NCBI RefSeq assembly: GCF_019160155.1
Contig: NZ_JAFNIH010000042.1
Span: forward strand, 62,001 to 126,000
Direction of reading: 5' to 3'
Length of the DNA: 64,000 nucleotides
Source of the DNA: Pinisolibacter aquiterrae
GTDB taxonomy: Bacteria; Pseudomonadota; Alphaproteobacteria; Rhizobiales; Ancalomicrobiaceae
Both the position numbers and the translations under genes were made by a program. The notes under the pieces were generated by a model, which saw only the letters and a program-made list of their open reading frames with translations, was not told the origin of the DNA and did no database searches. Below, piece by piece: positions 32,060 through 41,350 of this stretch; within the stretch, counting starts at the first letter, position 1; every line of letters begins with the position of its first letter.

Positions 32060-32417
32060 CTTCACTCCCTCCTCGATGGCGAACGTCCCTCCGAACCTCG
32101 GTTCGGTTCGAACGCGTCTTGCAGGCCGGTGCCCCGAGGTGTCGACGGCGACCCGGAAGAGAAGTGACGAAATCGATGCGGTCTGCCCGCACCATCGGCC
32201 GTGACGTCCGGATCGATGGTCTCCGAGAGTCGGTCACGGGACACGCACCACGTCCATGACCTACGGTATATCATGACTTACGGCATATCCCGTATGCCGT
32301 CTTGTCCATCGGCGCCGATGGCCCGTCGGGTCCATCGTTCGTCGGAACCGCGCCGCGTCCCGGCCGGGGTCCGGACAGGACGGCGTCTCCCGGAGCAGGA
32401 GCACGCGCCCGTGCCGA
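32060..32417. other. Spacer between Cys-rich gene and parE
   Basis: 358 bases without a credible gene. It holds the 5' region of the minus-strand Cys-rich gene and the repeat cluster at 32262-32300. No terminator for parE was recognised. Confidence 0.4.
32262..32300. repeat. Cluster of ACGGYATA half-sites
   Basis: TACGGTATAT (32262-32271) and TACGGCATAT (32279-32288) are direct copies 17 bases apart. The second forms a perfect inverted repeat with TATGCCGT (ACGGCATA-TCCCG-TATGCCGT, 32280-32300). It resembles an operator, about 200 bases upstream of the Cys-rich gene. Confidence 0.45.
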
Positions 32418-34478
32418 TCAGATGTCCAGCGCCGCCTCGTCGGCGAAGGCGGCGCGTTCCTGGATGAACGAGAACCGCGCCTCGGGCTTGTTGCCCATCA
32501 GCCGCTCGACCGAATCCATCGTCGGCGTCTCGTCGGCGTCGAGGATGTCGACGCGCAGAAGAGTGCGCGTCTTCGGATTCATGGTCGTCTCCTTGAGCTG
32601 ATTGGGCATCATCTCGCCGAGGCCCTTGAAGCGGCCGAGTTCGGGCTTCTTGTTCTTGAAGATCGTCCGCATCAGCTCGTCGCGATGCGCCTCGTCGCGG
32701 GCATAGACCGTCTTGGCGCCGTGGGTCAGCCGATAGAGCGGCGGCACCGCCAGGAAGAGATGGCCGTGGCGGATCAGATTGGGCATCTCGCGCCAGAAGA
32801 AGGTGACGAGCAGCGAGGCGATGTGCGCCCCGTCGACGTCGGCGTCGGTCATCACGATGATCTTGTCGTAGCGCAGATCCTCGTCGCGATACTGCGTCCG
32901 CATCCCACAACCGAGCGCCTGGACGAGATCGGCGAGTTGCTGGTTGGCCTGGAGCTTGTCGCGGGTCGCCGAGGCGACGTTGAGGATCTTGCCGCGGAGC
33001 GGCAGCACCGCCTGATTGGCGCGGTCGCGCGCCTGTTTCGCCGAGCCGCCGGCCGAATCGCCCTCGACGATGAAGAGTTCCGACCCCTGCGCCGCCGAAT
33101 TGGAGCAGTCCGCGAGCTTGCCCGGCAGGCGCAGTTTGCGCACCGCCGTCTTGCGCTGGACTTCCTTCTCCTGGCGCCGCTTCAGCCGCTCCTCGGCGCG
33201 CTCGATGGTCCATTCGAGCAGTTTCGCCGCGTTGGCCGGCGAGGCCGCGATGAAATGATCGAAGGCGTCCTTGATCGCCGTGTCGACGATGCGCGTCGCC
33301 TCGGCGGTGGCGAGCTTGTCCTTGGTCTGGCCGACGAATTCCGGCTCGCGGATGAAGACCGAGAGCATCGCCCCGGCCGAGGTCATCACGTCGTCGGTGG
33401 TGAGCTGCGCCGCGCGCTTGTTGCCGACGAGATCGGCATAGGACTTGAGCCCGCGCAGCAACGCGAGCCGAAGCCCCGCCTCGTGCGTCCCGCCCTCCGG
33501 CGTCGGCACCGTGTTGCAGTAGGACGAGACGAAACCGTCGCCCGCGAACCAGGCCACCGCCCATTCGACCGCGCCGTGACCGGAGGTCTTGGCGGTCTTG
33601 CCGGCGAAGACGTCGTCGACGACCAGCCGCTCGTCCTTCAGCCGCTCGGCGAGAAAGTCCTTGAGCCCGCCGGGGAAATGGAAGACCGCCTTGTCGGGAA
33701 CCGGATCGCTCGCGGCGATGCACTCGGCCGCGCACGACCAGCGGATCTCGACGCCGCCGAAGAGATAGGCCTTCGACCGCGCCATCTTGAAGATGCGCTC
33801 CGCCTTGAAGCGGGCGCCCTCGCCGAAGATCTGCGGGTCCGGCCGGAACCGCACGGTCGTGCCGCGCCGGTTCATCACCTCGCCGAGATCCTCGAGCGGG
33901 CCCTGCGGCTGTCCCCGCGAGAAGCGCTGGCGCCACAGATGGCGGTTCTTGGCGACCTCGACCTCGAGGAAATCGGAGAGCGCGTTGACCACCGACACGC
34001 CGACGCCGTGCAGACCGCCCGAGGTCTCGTAGGCCTTGCCGTCGAACTTGCCGCCCGAATGGAGCATCGTCATGATGACTTCGAGCGCCGATTTCCCCGG
34101 AAACTTGGGGTGCGGATCGACCGGGATGCCGCGCCCGTTGTCGGTGATCGTCAGCGTGCCGTCGGCGTCGAGCCGGACGTCGATGTAGGAGGCATGCCCC
34201 GCCACCGCCTCGTCCATCGAATTGTCGATCACTTCGGCGAAGAGATGGTGCAGCGCCTTCTCGTCGGTGCCGCCGATGTACATGCCCGGCCGCCGGCGCA
34301 CCGGCTCGAGCCCCTCCAGCACCTCGATGTGCGAGGCGTCGTAGTCGCTCTCGCCGAGCGTGGCGCGCTTGGCGGCCGTCGCCAGCGCCGCCTTGACCGC
34401 GACCGCCTTGGAGGTCGCCGTCTCGCGCTTCGGCGCCACCGGAACCGCTCCCCCGAAGAGATCGTCGTCGCCCATCAT
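32418..34478 (-). CDS. parE: DNA topoisomerase IV subunit B
   Basis: 686 residues. ATPase subunit that decatenates daughter chromosomes with ParC. GHKL ATPase motifs are EVIDNSMDEAVAGH, TDNGRGIPVD and GGLHGVGVSVVNALS. The TOPRIM domain carries EGDSAGGSAKQARDR and TDADVDGAHI. A length under 700 and the absence of the GyrB insert favour ParE over GyrB. The start MMGDDDLFGG is at 34478. parC is not in the window. Confidence 0.93.
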   Translation of the reverse strand: MMGDDDLFGGAVPVAPKRETATSKAVAVKAALATAAKRATLGESDYDASHIEVLEGLEPVRRRPGMYIGGTDEKALHHLFAEVIDNSMDEAVAGHASYIDVRLDADGTLTITDNGRGIPVDPHPKFPGKSALEVIMTMLHSGGKFDGKAYETSGGLHGVGVSVVNALSDFLEVEVAKNRHLWRQRFSRGQPQGPLEDLGEVMNRRGTTVRFRPDPQIFGEGARFKAERIFKMARSKAYLFGGVEIRWSCAAECIAASDPVPDKAVFHFPGGLKDFLAERLKDERLVVDDVFAGKTAKTSGHGAVEWAVAWFAGDGFVSSYCNTVPTPEGGTHEAGLRLALLRGLKSYADLVGNKRAAQLTTDDVMTSAGAMLSVFIREPEFVGQTKDKLATAEATRIVDTAIKDAFDHFIAASPANAAKLLEWTIERAEERLKRRQEKEVQRKTAVRKLRLPGKLADCSNSAAQGSELFIVEGDSAGGSAKQARDRANQAVLPLRGKILNVASATRDKLQANQQLADLVQALGCGMRTQYRDEDLRYDKIIVMTDADVDGAHIASLLVTFFWREMPNLIRHGHLFLAVPPLYRLTHGAKTVYARDEAHRDELMRTIFKNKKPELGRFKGLGEMMPNQLKETTMNPKTRTLLRVDILDADETPTMDSVERLMGNKPEARFSFIQERAAFADEAALDI

Positions 34479-34618
34479 TCTGCCCAAATACCCTCTCGCG
34501 CGCCTCGCGTCACGAATCACTCGGCATCATGTCACGGAATTCCGCGCCGCGAAAACCCGTGTTCACGACTCGTTCCCTCCGTCCTCCACATATCCACCCC
34601 CATGCCGGCCGGAAATCC

Positions 34619-35221
34619 TCACGGCAACGCTTCGTCCGCCTCCGCCGCCCGTCCGCGGCCATAGGCCCGAGCGGCGATCGCATGCGCTTCCCAGAACACG
34701 CGCTCGAGACCCGGATCGACCGGCCCGCAGGCTTCGACCACCGCCGCCGCCCAGTCGACGTAGTCGAGGAGCCGCGCCTCGGTCCAGCCGACCGGCGGCG
34801 TGCGCACCAGCGCGCGGAGATTGGAGGTCTTGTCGGCGAGCTTGATCAGCTTGGCGTCGTGCGGCAGGCCCGGCGCGTGCTCGATCTGCGCCGCCTTGCG
34901 ACGGTCCTTGGAGAGCGTCTTGTCGTCGGTGACGTACATCACCAGCTCGGCGACGCGCGGCCCGAATTCCGTCACCAGCTGCGCCTCGGTGACGCCGACG
35001 TCCTCGACCGTGTCGTGGAGGAGCGCCGCGATCACCACCTCGATCGGGCCGGGTTCGTCGGCATGGGCCACCAGTTCGGCGACCTCGAGCAGATGATTGA
35101 CGTAGGGCTCGGCGTCGATGCCCTTGCGCTGCTGATCCTTGTGCGCCCTCGCCGCCCAATGCGCGGCATGGCTCAGCCGCGCGATGGCGTGAGGAACGGG
35201 GCTCGTCGGGCGCGGCGTCAT
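34619..35221 (-). CDS. HD-domain protein, SpoT/MESH1 hydrolase-like
   Basis: 200 residues consisting mainly of an HD phosphohydrolase domain: AARAHKDQQRKG, EPYVNHLLEVAELVAH, AALLHDTVEDVGVT (the HD pair) and KLIKLADKTSNLRAL. These motifs match the ppGpp-hydrolase domain of RelA/SpoT, but no synthetase, TGS or ACT domain is present, so it resembles small alarmone hydrolases (MESH1 type). Substrate assignment is inference. The start at 35221 lacks a strong ribosome-binding site. Confidence 0.75.
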   Translation of the reverse strand: MTPRPTSPVPHAIARLSHAAHWAARAHKDQQRKGIDAEPYVNHLLEVAELVAHADEPGPIEVVIAALLHDTVEDVGVTEAQLVTEFGPRVAELVMYVTDDKTLSKDRRKAAQIEHAPGLPHDAKLIKLADKTSNLRALVRTPPVGWTEARLLDYVDWAAAVVEACGPVDPGLERVFWEAHAIAARAYGRGRAAEADEALP

Positions 35222-35329
35222 GGGCGGATCTCGGGTTTCGGCTGCATCGCGCCGAAACTTGGGATAAGTCTCGGTCTCATGGTGCATCGCACCGGAAACT
35301 GACCCGATCGGCCCGATCACGCAACCGCC

Positions 35330-35737
35330 ATGTGCCTCCGCTGCCGCATTCCCTTGCGATATGCCTCTCCCGACGAGCGTTCCGGCGCGGCGGCGACCCC
35401 GCGCGGGCGCCCGCTCGAACCGCTCGCCGCCTCGTGGAAGCGGCCGCACGTGCTTCTGGCGCGCCTGCTCGTGCGCGCCTATCGGCTGACGTTTTCCGCC
35501 TTCATGGGCCGCACCTGCCGTTATTTCCCCACCTGTTCGGAATATACGGAGGAGGCGATCGCCACCTACGGTCTGTGGGCCGGCTTCTGGATCGGGCTCG
35601 CCCGGATTCTCAGATGCCACCCCTGGGGTCCGAACGGCCTCGACCCGATTCCGGAGCAATTGCCTCCCGATTCGCGCTGGTATATGCCCTGGCGCTACGG
35701 CCGCTGGACCGGCGACCACATCACCACACGCCTCTGA
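35330..35737 (+). CDS. yidD: Membrane protein insertion efficiency factor YidD
   Basis: 135 residues. The conserved core is [29 protein letters not shown], then [21 protein letters not shown]. YidD assists YidC-dependent insertion at the inner membrane. Here it carries about 40 extra N-terminal residues and is not next to rnpA/yidC; instead it precedes thrS by 70 bases, an order seen in Rhizobiales. Confidence 0.9.
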   Translation: MCLRCRIPLRYASPDERSGAAATPRGRPLEPLAASWKRPHVLLARLLVRAYRLTFSAFMGRTCRYFPTCSEYTEEAIATYGLWAGFWIGLARILRCHPWGPNGLDPIPEQLPPDSRWYMPWRYGRWTGDHITTRL

Positions 35738-35755
35738 GGAGGCGTCACATCCCCC

Positions 35756-35786
35756 CTCGCTTACCCGGGTTGTTGCCGGGAGTGAG
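35756..35786 (+). promoter_or_regulatory. thrS leader hairpin mimicking the tRNA-Thr anticodon arm
   Basis: CCCGG (35764-35768), loop GTTGTTG, CCGGG (35776-35780): a perfect 5-bp stem and 7-nt loop, the geometry of an anticodon arm. With loop bases numbered 32-38, position 33 is U and 34-36 are UGU, a threonine anticodon. CTCGCT/AGTGAG extends the stem by six pairs beyond a 2-nt bulge. GAGGAG (35792-35797) follows directly. By analogy with the E. coli thrS operator, ThrRS could bind it and block translation. Confidence 0.6.
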
Positions 35787-35807
35787 CCCACGAGGAGCTG
35801 CTGCCCC

Positions 35808-37796
35808 ATGATCTCGATCACCTTCCCCGATGGCGCGTCCCGATCCTTCGAAGCCGGCGTCACCGGCCGCGAAGTCGCAGAATCGATCGCCAAGTCGCTC
35901 GCCAAGAAGTGCCTCGCGATGGAGGTCGACGGTGTCGAGACCGACCTCTCCGATCCGATCAGCCGCGACGCGCGCCTGCGCTTCATCACCAAGGACGACA
36001 CCGCGCAAGCGCTCGAGCTGATCCGCCACGACGCCGCCCACGTGATGGCGGAAGCGGTCCAGGAGCTCTTCCCCGGCACCCAGGTGACCATCGGCCCGTC
36101 GATCGAGAACGGCTTCTATTACGACTTCTACCGGGTCGACGCCGACGGCGCTCCGAAGCCCTTCGCGGTCGACGATCTCCCGGCGATCGAGGCCAAGATG
36201 CGCGAGATCATCGCCCGCAACGCCGCCTTCACCAAGGAGGTGATGCCGCGCGAGGAGGCCAAGCGCCGCTTCGCCGCCATGGGCGAGACCTTCAAGGTCG
36301 AGCTGATCGACGCCATCCCCGGCGACGAGCCGATCAAGATCTATACCCAGGGCCAGTGGTTCGACCTCTGCCGTGGCCCCCATCTGCCCTCGACCGGCTT
36401 CATCGGCACCTCCTTCAAGCTGATGAAGGTGGCCGGCGCCTATTGGCGCGGCGATGCGAACAATCCGATGCTGTCGCGCATCTACGGCACCGCCTGGCTG
36501 AACGACAAGGACCTCGCCGCCTATCTCACCATGCTCGAGGAGGCCGAGAAGCGCGATCATCGCCGCCTCGGCCGCGAGATGGACCTCTTCCACTTCCAAG
36601 AGGAAGGACCGGGCGTCGTCTTCTGGCATTCCAAGGGCTGGTCGCTGTTCCAGAGCCTCACCGCCTACATGCGCCGGCGTCTCGTCGAGGACTACCAGGA
36701 GGTCAACGCCCCCCAGGTGCTCGACAAGGTCCTCTGGGAGACCTCCGGTCACTGGGGCTGGTACAAGGAGAGCATGTTCCAGGTGGAGTCCGCCGGTGAC
36801 GAGACCGAGGACAAGCGCATCTTCGCGCTGAAGCCGATGAACTGCCCCGGCCATCTCCAGATCTTCAAGCACGGCTTGAAGTCCTACCGCGAACTGCCGA
36901 TGCGATTGGCCGAATTCGGCCTCGTCCATCGCTACGAGGCCTCCGGCGCCATGCACGGGCTGATGCGCGTGCGCGGCTTCACCCAGGACGACGCCCACAT
37001 CTTCTGCACCGAGGCTCAGATGGCCGAGGAATGCATGAAGATCAACGACCTGATCCTCTCGGTCTATTCCGACTTCGGCTTCGACGAGATCACCGTCAAG
37101 CTCTCGACCCGGCCCGACAAGCGCGTCGGCTCCGACGCGCTGTGGGATCACGCCGAGGAGGTCATGGGCAAGGTGCTGGAGGAGATCGCGGCCCAGTCCG
37201 GCGGACGCATCAAGACCGCGATCAACCCCGGCGAGGGCGCCTTCTACGGCCCGAAGTTCGAATACACCCTGCGCGACGCGATCGGCCGCGAATGGCAGTG
37301 CGGCACCACCCAGGTCGACTTCAACCTGCCGGAGCGCTTCGGCGCCTTCTACGTCGACGCCGACGGATCGAAGAAGGCCCCGGTGATGATCCATCGCGCC
37401 ATCTGCGGCTCGATGGAGCGTTTCCTCGGCATCCTGATCGAGAACTACGCGGGCCACTTCCCGCTGTGGCTGGCGCCGACCCAGGTGATGGTGACCACCA
37501 TCACCTCCGACGCCGACGCCTATGCGGCCGAGGTCCACAAGAAGCTGCGCAAGGCCGGCTTCCGCGCCGAGGTCGATCTCCGGAACGAGAAGATCAACTA
37601 CAAGGTCCGCGAACACTCGCTCGCCAAGATCCCGGTCATCCTGGTCTGCGGCAAGCGCGAGGCCGAGGAGGGCACCGTCGCGGTGCGCCGTCTCGGCTCC
37701 CAGGCCAACACGGTGAAGCCCCTCGCCGAGGTGATCGTCGAGCTGACCGAGGAAGCGGTGCCGCCCGACGTGAAGCGCGAGCGCGCAGACGCCTGA
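35808..37796 (+). CDS. thrS: Threonyl-tRNA synthetase
   Basis: 662 residues. Domains in order: an N-terminal TGS domain ([19 protein letters not shown]), an editing domain with [16 protein letters not shown] and [10 protein letters not shown], a class II catalytic core ([57 protein letters not shown]) and a C-terminal anticodon-binding domain ([21 protein letters not shown]). The zinc Cys lies in NCPGH. The ATG at 35808 has GAGGAG ten bases upstream, directly after the leader hairpin. An intrinsic-type hairpin follows the stop. Confidence 0.98.
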   Translation: MISITFPDGASRSFEAGVTGREVAESIAKSLAKKCLAMEVDGVETDLSDPISRDARLRFITKDDTAQALELIRHDAAHVMAEAVQELFPGTQVTIGPSIENGFYYDFYRVDADGAPKPFAVDDLPAIEAKMREIIARNAAFTKEVMPREEAKRRFAAMGETFKVELIDAIPGDEPIKIYTQGQWFDLCRGPHLPSTGFIGTSFKLMKVAGAYWRGDANNPMLSRIYGTAWLNDKDLAAYLTMLEEAEKRDHRRLGREMDLFHFQEEGPGVVFWHSKGWSLFQSLTAYMRRRLVEDYQEVNAPQVLDKVLWETSGHWGWYKESMFQVESAGDETEDKRIFALKPMNCPGHLQIFKHGLKSYRELPMRLAEFGLVHRYEASGAMHGLMRVRGFTQDDAHIFCTEAQMAEECMKINDLILSVYSDFGFDEITVKLSTRPDKRVGSDALWDHAEEVMGKVLEEIAAQSGGRIKTAINPGEGAFYGPKFEYTLRDAIGREWQCGTTQVDFNLPERFGAFYVDADGSKKAPVMIHRAICGSMERFLGILIENYAGHFPLWLAPTQVMVTTITSDADAYAAEVHKKLRKAGFRAEVDLRNEKINYKVREHSLAKIPVILVCGKREAEEGTVAVRRLGSQANTVKPLAEVIVELTEEAVPPDVKRERADA

Positions 37797-37816
37797 GGCG
37801 AACGATCCGAACCAAC

Positions 37817-37841
37817 CGAAGGGCGCCGATGGCGCCCTTCG
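37817..37841 (+). terminator. Hairpin after thrS
   Basis: 11-bp perfect stem (CGAAGGGCGCC / GGCGCCCTTCG) with loop GAT, 20 bases after the thrS stop. It is followed by TCGCATCC, a weak T-tract. Confidence 0.6.
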
Positions 37842-37897
37842 TCGCATCCGAGGGTGGCCTCGCGCCCCGCTGCCGCGCGGATGAGCCGAGACGCGAC

Positions 37898-37913
37898 GTC
37901 GAAAAAGTTCGAC
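37898..37913. promoter_or_regulatory. Palindrome in the NifX-like gene leader
   Basis: GTCGAA-AAAG-TTCGAC, followed directly by the A+T-rich CTTGTCATATATGTTC, about 125 bases upstream of the NifX-like gene. An operator next to a promoter-like patch is plausible. Confidence 0.4.
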
Positions 37914-38035
37914 TTGTCATATATGTTCAAAGGTCCGTCAGTCCGAGGGGCGCGGCGCATCGAATGCGTCGACCACCCGCCGTCTCGCCCGCCTTCCGCG
38001 TCGCGAGCGTGCCCCACGAAGAGAGGATCCGAACC

Positions 38036-38443
38036 GTGACCCGGACCATCGCCATACCCTCCGACGCCCCCGGCGGCCTCACCGCTTCGATCTCCGCGCA
38101 TTTCGGCCATTGCGACGTCTTCACCCTGGTCGAGATCGACGACGGGCGGATCCTCGGAACCTCGCTTCTCGCCCCACCCGACCACGACCACGGCGGTTGC
38201 CTCGCGCCCGTGGCGGCGCTCGCCGAGGCCGGCGTCTCGGCGATCGTCACCGGCGGCATGGGCGTTCGTCCGCGGATGGGCTTCCTGGACGCCGGGATCG
38301 ATCCCTATTTCGCCGAGGACTGCGCCGACGTCGACGACGCCGCGCGTGCCTTCGCGGCCGGTGAACTGCCCGCCTTCGCCCGGAACCGCAGCTGTGGCGG
38401 CGGCGGCGAAACGGGCTGTTGCGGGGGACACGACCACGGCTGA
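38036..38443 (+). CDS. NifX/NifB-C-domain-like (dinitrogenase cofactor-binding family) protein
   Basis: 135 residues from GTG, with GAGAGG upstream. The family pattern is clear: TIAIPSDAPGG, SAHFGHCDVFTLVEID, GGCLAPVAALAEAGVSAIVTGGMGVRPRMGF, then a Cys/His-rich tail CGGGGETGCCGGHDHG. Members bind FeMo-co precursors in diazotrophs, but many stand-alone copies occur in non-fixing organisms. No nif gene is nearby. The metal-binding tail and HDH motif suggest metal or Fe-S cluster handling. Confidence 0.8.
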   Translation: MTRTIAIPSDAPGGLTASISAHFGHCDVFTLVEIDDGRILGTSLLAPPDHDHGGCLAPVAALAEAGVSAIVTGGMGVRPRMGFLDAGIDPYFAEDCADVDDAARAFAAGELPAFARNRSCGGGGETGCCGGHDHG

Positions 38444-38516
38444 CCCGGCCGAGGTTCTCCTCTCGTGCACCGACCACGGCCTTGACCCGCGCGGGAGCGG
38501 CGCCTAATCGACTCCC

Positions 38517-39020
38517 ATGACCGAAACCGCCTTCTTCCCCGCCCCCGCCGGCGATGCCGACGCCCTCGAGATGGGCACGACCCTGATGCCGCGTTTCGGC
38601 GCCGACGGCCTCGTCACGGCGGTCGTCGTCGACGTCGCGACCCGCGACGTCGTGATGCTCGCCCACATGACCGCCGAGGCGCTGGCGAAGACCATCGAAA
38701 CCGGCGTCGCCACCTATTGGAGCCGCTCGCGGAAATCGCTCTGGGTCAAGGGCGAGACCTCCGGCAACCGCCAACTGGTGAAGCGCCTGCGCGTCGACTG
38801 CGATCAGGACGCGGTCGTGCTCGAGGTCGCGGTCGAGGGCCACGGCGCCTCGTGCCATCGCGGCTTTCATTCCTGCTTCTATCGTGAGGTGCCGGTAGGC
38901 CACCCCGGCGCCCCCCTCGCCTTCGTCGAGAGTGATCCCGCCTTCGATCCGAAGGCGGTCTACGGCACCGCCTCCGGCCACGCCCATGGCCCCGGCTGCG
39001 GCTGCGACGACGAGGCGTGA
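38517..39020 (+). CDS. hisI: Phosphoribosyl-AMP cyclohydrolase
   Basis: 167 residues. Opens the purine ring of PR-AMP in the third step of histidine synthesis. Conserved motifs are MLAHMTAEALAKTIETG, TYWSRSRKSLWVKGETSGN, VDCDQDAVVLEV and the Zn-binding GASCHRGFHSCFYR. The HisE pyrophosphohydrolase domain is absent, as in most alphaproteobacteria where hisE is separate. The His/Cys tail GHAHGPGCGCDDEA could bind metal. Confidence 0.95.
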   Translation: MTETAFFPAPAGDADALEMGTTLMPRFGADGLVTAVVVDVATRDVVMLAHMTAEALAKTIETGVATYWSRSRKSLWVKGETSGNRQLVKRLRVDCDQDAVVLEVAVEGHGASCHRGFHSCFYREVPVGHPGAPLAFVESDPAFDPKAVYGTASGHAHGPGCGCDDEA

Positions 39021-39087
39021 GGCGACCGTCATCGGGGCTTCATCGTCGCGGAGGAAACGGAACGTTCCCTTCGACCCGGAGCCTCCC

Positions 39088-40260
39088 ATGTCGCCTCAGC
39101 CCCCCGCCGCTCGCCGTCCCTCCTGGTCGCTCGCCGGCGGGCGCGTCCTCGCCGACGGCCGGCTCGACGCGGCGACGCTCACCCTCGCCGAGGGCCGCAT
39201 CGCCGACGGAGCCGGCGCCACCGACCGCCGCTTCGACGCGACCGACCTCCTGGTGCTGCCCGGCATCGTCGACGTCCACGGCGACGCCTTCGAACGCCAG
39301 CTGATGCCGCGCCCCGGTGTCGGCTTCGACCTCGCCACCGCGCTCTTCGACACCGATCGCCAGATGCTGGCGAACGGCATCACCACCGCCTTTCATGGCG
39401 TCACCTGGTCGTGGGAACCGGGCCTGCGCGGCGCCGAGAACGCCCGCGCCCTGCTCGACGCCCTGGAAACGCTAGGCCCCGACCTCCTCGTCGACACCCG
39501 CTATCACCTGCGCCACGAGACCTACAATCTCGACGGCGAGGCCGAGATCCTCGAATGGATCGCCGCGCGCCGCATCGGCTGCCTCGCCTTCAACGACCAC
39601 ACCACCGGCATGGCCAAATATCGCGGCAAGCCGGAGAAACTCGCCAAAATGATCGAGCGCTCGGGCCTCGACCCGCGCGATTTCCTCGCCCTGGTCGAGG
39701 ACGTCCACGCCCGCGAGCCCGCCGTCGCGCCCTCGGTCGAGCGCCTCGCCGCCGCCGCCCGGGAAGCCTCGATCCCCATGCTCTCCCACGACGACATGTC
39801 GCCGGACATGCGCCGCTGGTATCGCGGCCTCGGCGTCGCCGTCGCCGAATTCCCGATCGACGAGCCGACCGCCCGCGAGGCCGTGGCGATGGGCGAGGCG
39901 ACCGTCTTCGGCGCCCCCAACGTGGTGCGCGGCGGCAGCCACACCGGCTGCCCCGCCGCCGCCGACATGGTGGCGAAGGATCTCTGCGCCATCCTCGCCT
40001 CGGACTATTTCTACCCCGCCCTCGCCGCCGCCCCGTTCCGCCTCGCCGCCGACGGCGTCCGCCCGATCGAGACCGCCTGGGACCTCGTCTCGGCCAACCC
40101 CGCCCGCGCCTTCGGCCTCGACGATCGCGGCCGCCTCGACGACGGCCTGCGCGCCGACGTGATCGCCGTCGAGGCCCGCCCCGGCCGTCCGCCCCGCGTC
40201 GTCGCCACCTTCGTCGAAGGCCGCCTCGCCCATTGCGCCGACGGCGCCCGCATCGGCTGA
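39088..40260 (+). CDS. phnM: PhnM-like amidohydrolase (ribose-1-methylphosphonate-5-triphosphate diphosphatase family)
   Basis: 390 residues. Amidohydrolase-fold metalloenzyme: LPGIVDVHGDAFERQLMPRPGVGFD with the metal-binding HGD, HGVTWSWEPG, YHLRHE, SHDDMSPDMRRWYR, NVVRGGSHTG and SANPARAFGLDDRG. This matches PhnM, which releases pyrophosphate from the triphosphate intermediate of the C-P lyase pathway. No other phn gene is in the window, so the in vivo substrate may differ. It follows hisI by 67 bases with GGAG before the ATG, so co-transcription is possible. Confidence 0.85.
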   Translation: MSPQPPAARRPSWSLAGGRVLADGRLDAATLTLAEGRIADGAGATDRRFDATDLLVLPGIVDVHGDAFERQLMPRPGVGFDLATALFDTDRQMLANGITTAFHGVTWSWEPGLRGAENARALLDALETLGPDLLVDTRYHLRHETYNLDGEAEILEWIAARRIGCLAFNDHTTGMAKYRGKPEKLAKMIERSGLDPRDFLALVEDVHAREPAVAPSVERLAAAAREASIPMLSHDDMSPDMRRWYRGLGVAVAEFPIDEPTAREAVAMGEATVFGAPNVVRGGSHTGCPAAADMVAKDLCAILASDYFYPALAAAPFRLAADGVRPIETAWDLVSANPARAFGLDDRGRLDDGLRADVIAVEARPGRPPRVVATFVEGRLAHCADGARIG

Positions 40261-40352
40261 CGCATGCGCCCTGAAATTCCGCCGCACGTTCACTCTTCTT
40301 GAATCAAATCGTTTCAGTCTCCAAATCGAGTCGTGATCCGAAGGAGGGTCCC

Positions 40353-41327
40353 ATGCTCGAAGGTGTGACGCGGCGACTGTTCGGGACGACCGGCGACGGT
40401 CACGGCGGCGGCCCGGCGGTGGAGCCGCCGCGCCGGCCGAAGATCGGCCTGGCGGTCGGCGGCGGCGCCGCGCGCGGCTGGGCGGCGATCGGCGTGCTGC
40501 GACGCCTGCGCGAATCCGGGATCGTCCCCGACGTCGTCGCCGGCACCTCGATGGGCGCCGTGGTCGGGGCCTGCGATCTCGCCGGCCGCCTCGATCGGCT
40601 GGAGGCCTTCGCCGCCGAACTGACGCCGCGCCGGGTCTTCGCCCTGCTCGATCTGCGTCTCGGCGGATCCGGCTTCGTCGGCGGCGACCGGCTCGCCCGC
40701 CTGATCGTCTCCCACCTCGACGACATTCGCATCGAGGACCTCGACCGGCCCTTCACGGCGGTGGCGACGGAACTCGCCACCGGCCACGAGATCTGGCTGA
40801 ACTCCGGTCGGCTGGTCGACGCCCTGCGCGCCTCCTATGCCCTGCCCGGCATCTTCGAGCCGGTCCGGCTCGGCCGCCGCCTGTTGGTCGACGGCGCCCT
40901 GGTCAATCCGGTGCCGGTCTCGGTCTGCCGCGCCCTCGGCGCCGAACTGGTGATCGCCGTCAACGTCTCCGCCGACGCCGTCGGCCACGGCACGGTGGTC
41001 CAGTCGCTGCCGGCCGAACCGGCCGAGGACCTCGCCCCCGACCCGCGCGAGGGCTTCGCTCCCAGCCTGTTCCGGCGCCTGCTCGGCGGGACCGGCGACA
41101 AGCCCGGCCTCTCCGGCGTGATGATGGAGAGCTTCAACATCATCCAGGACCGCATCACCCGTTCCCGCCTCGCCGGCGATCCGCCCGACGTGATGATCGC
41201 GCCGCGTCTCTCCCACATCGGCCTCTTCGACTTCCACCGCGCCGAGGAGGCGATCGCCATCGGCCTCGCCGCCACCGATCGCGCCCTGCCCGACGTGACC
41301 ACCCTGATCGCCGAACTGACACGCTGA
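40353..41327 (+). CDS. Patatin-like phospholipase (RssA-type)
   Basis: 324 residues. Serine acyl hydrolase: oxyanion loop GLAVGGGAARGWAAIGVL (about residues 32-49), nucleophile in VAGTSMGAVVG (Ser near 70) and catalytic Asp in LVDGALVNPVP (DGA rather than DGG). AAGGAGG precedes the ATG at 40353. Substrate lipid unknown; bacterial relatives include RssA. It lies next to CBS and hisI/phnM genes, a neighbourhood seen in other Rhizobiales. Confidence 0.9.
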   Translation: MLEGVTRRLFGTTGDGHGGGPAVEPPRRPKIGLAVGGGAARGWAAIGVLRRLRESGIVPDVVAGTSMGAVVGACDLAGRLDRLEAFAAELTPRRVFALLDLRLGGSGFVGGDRLARLIVSHLDDIRIEDLDRPFTAVATELATGHEIWLNSGRLVDALRASYALPGIFEPVRLGRRLLVDGALVNPVPVSVCRALGAELVIAVNVSADAVGHGTVVQSLPAEPAEDLAPDPREGFAPSLFRRLLGGTGDKPGLSGVMMESFNIIQDRITRSRLAGDPPDVMIAPRLSHIGLFDFHRAEEAIAIGLAATDRALPDVTTLIAELTR

Positions 41328-41350
41328 GCCGCCGCCCCGCGAAGACGACC

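Noticed and set aside
35745-37847. Long open frame antisense to thrS
   Set aside because: It is the mirror of a well-supported tRNA synthetase gene; its product is Asp/Gly/Leu-rich with no family motif. GC-rich codon bias creates such frames.
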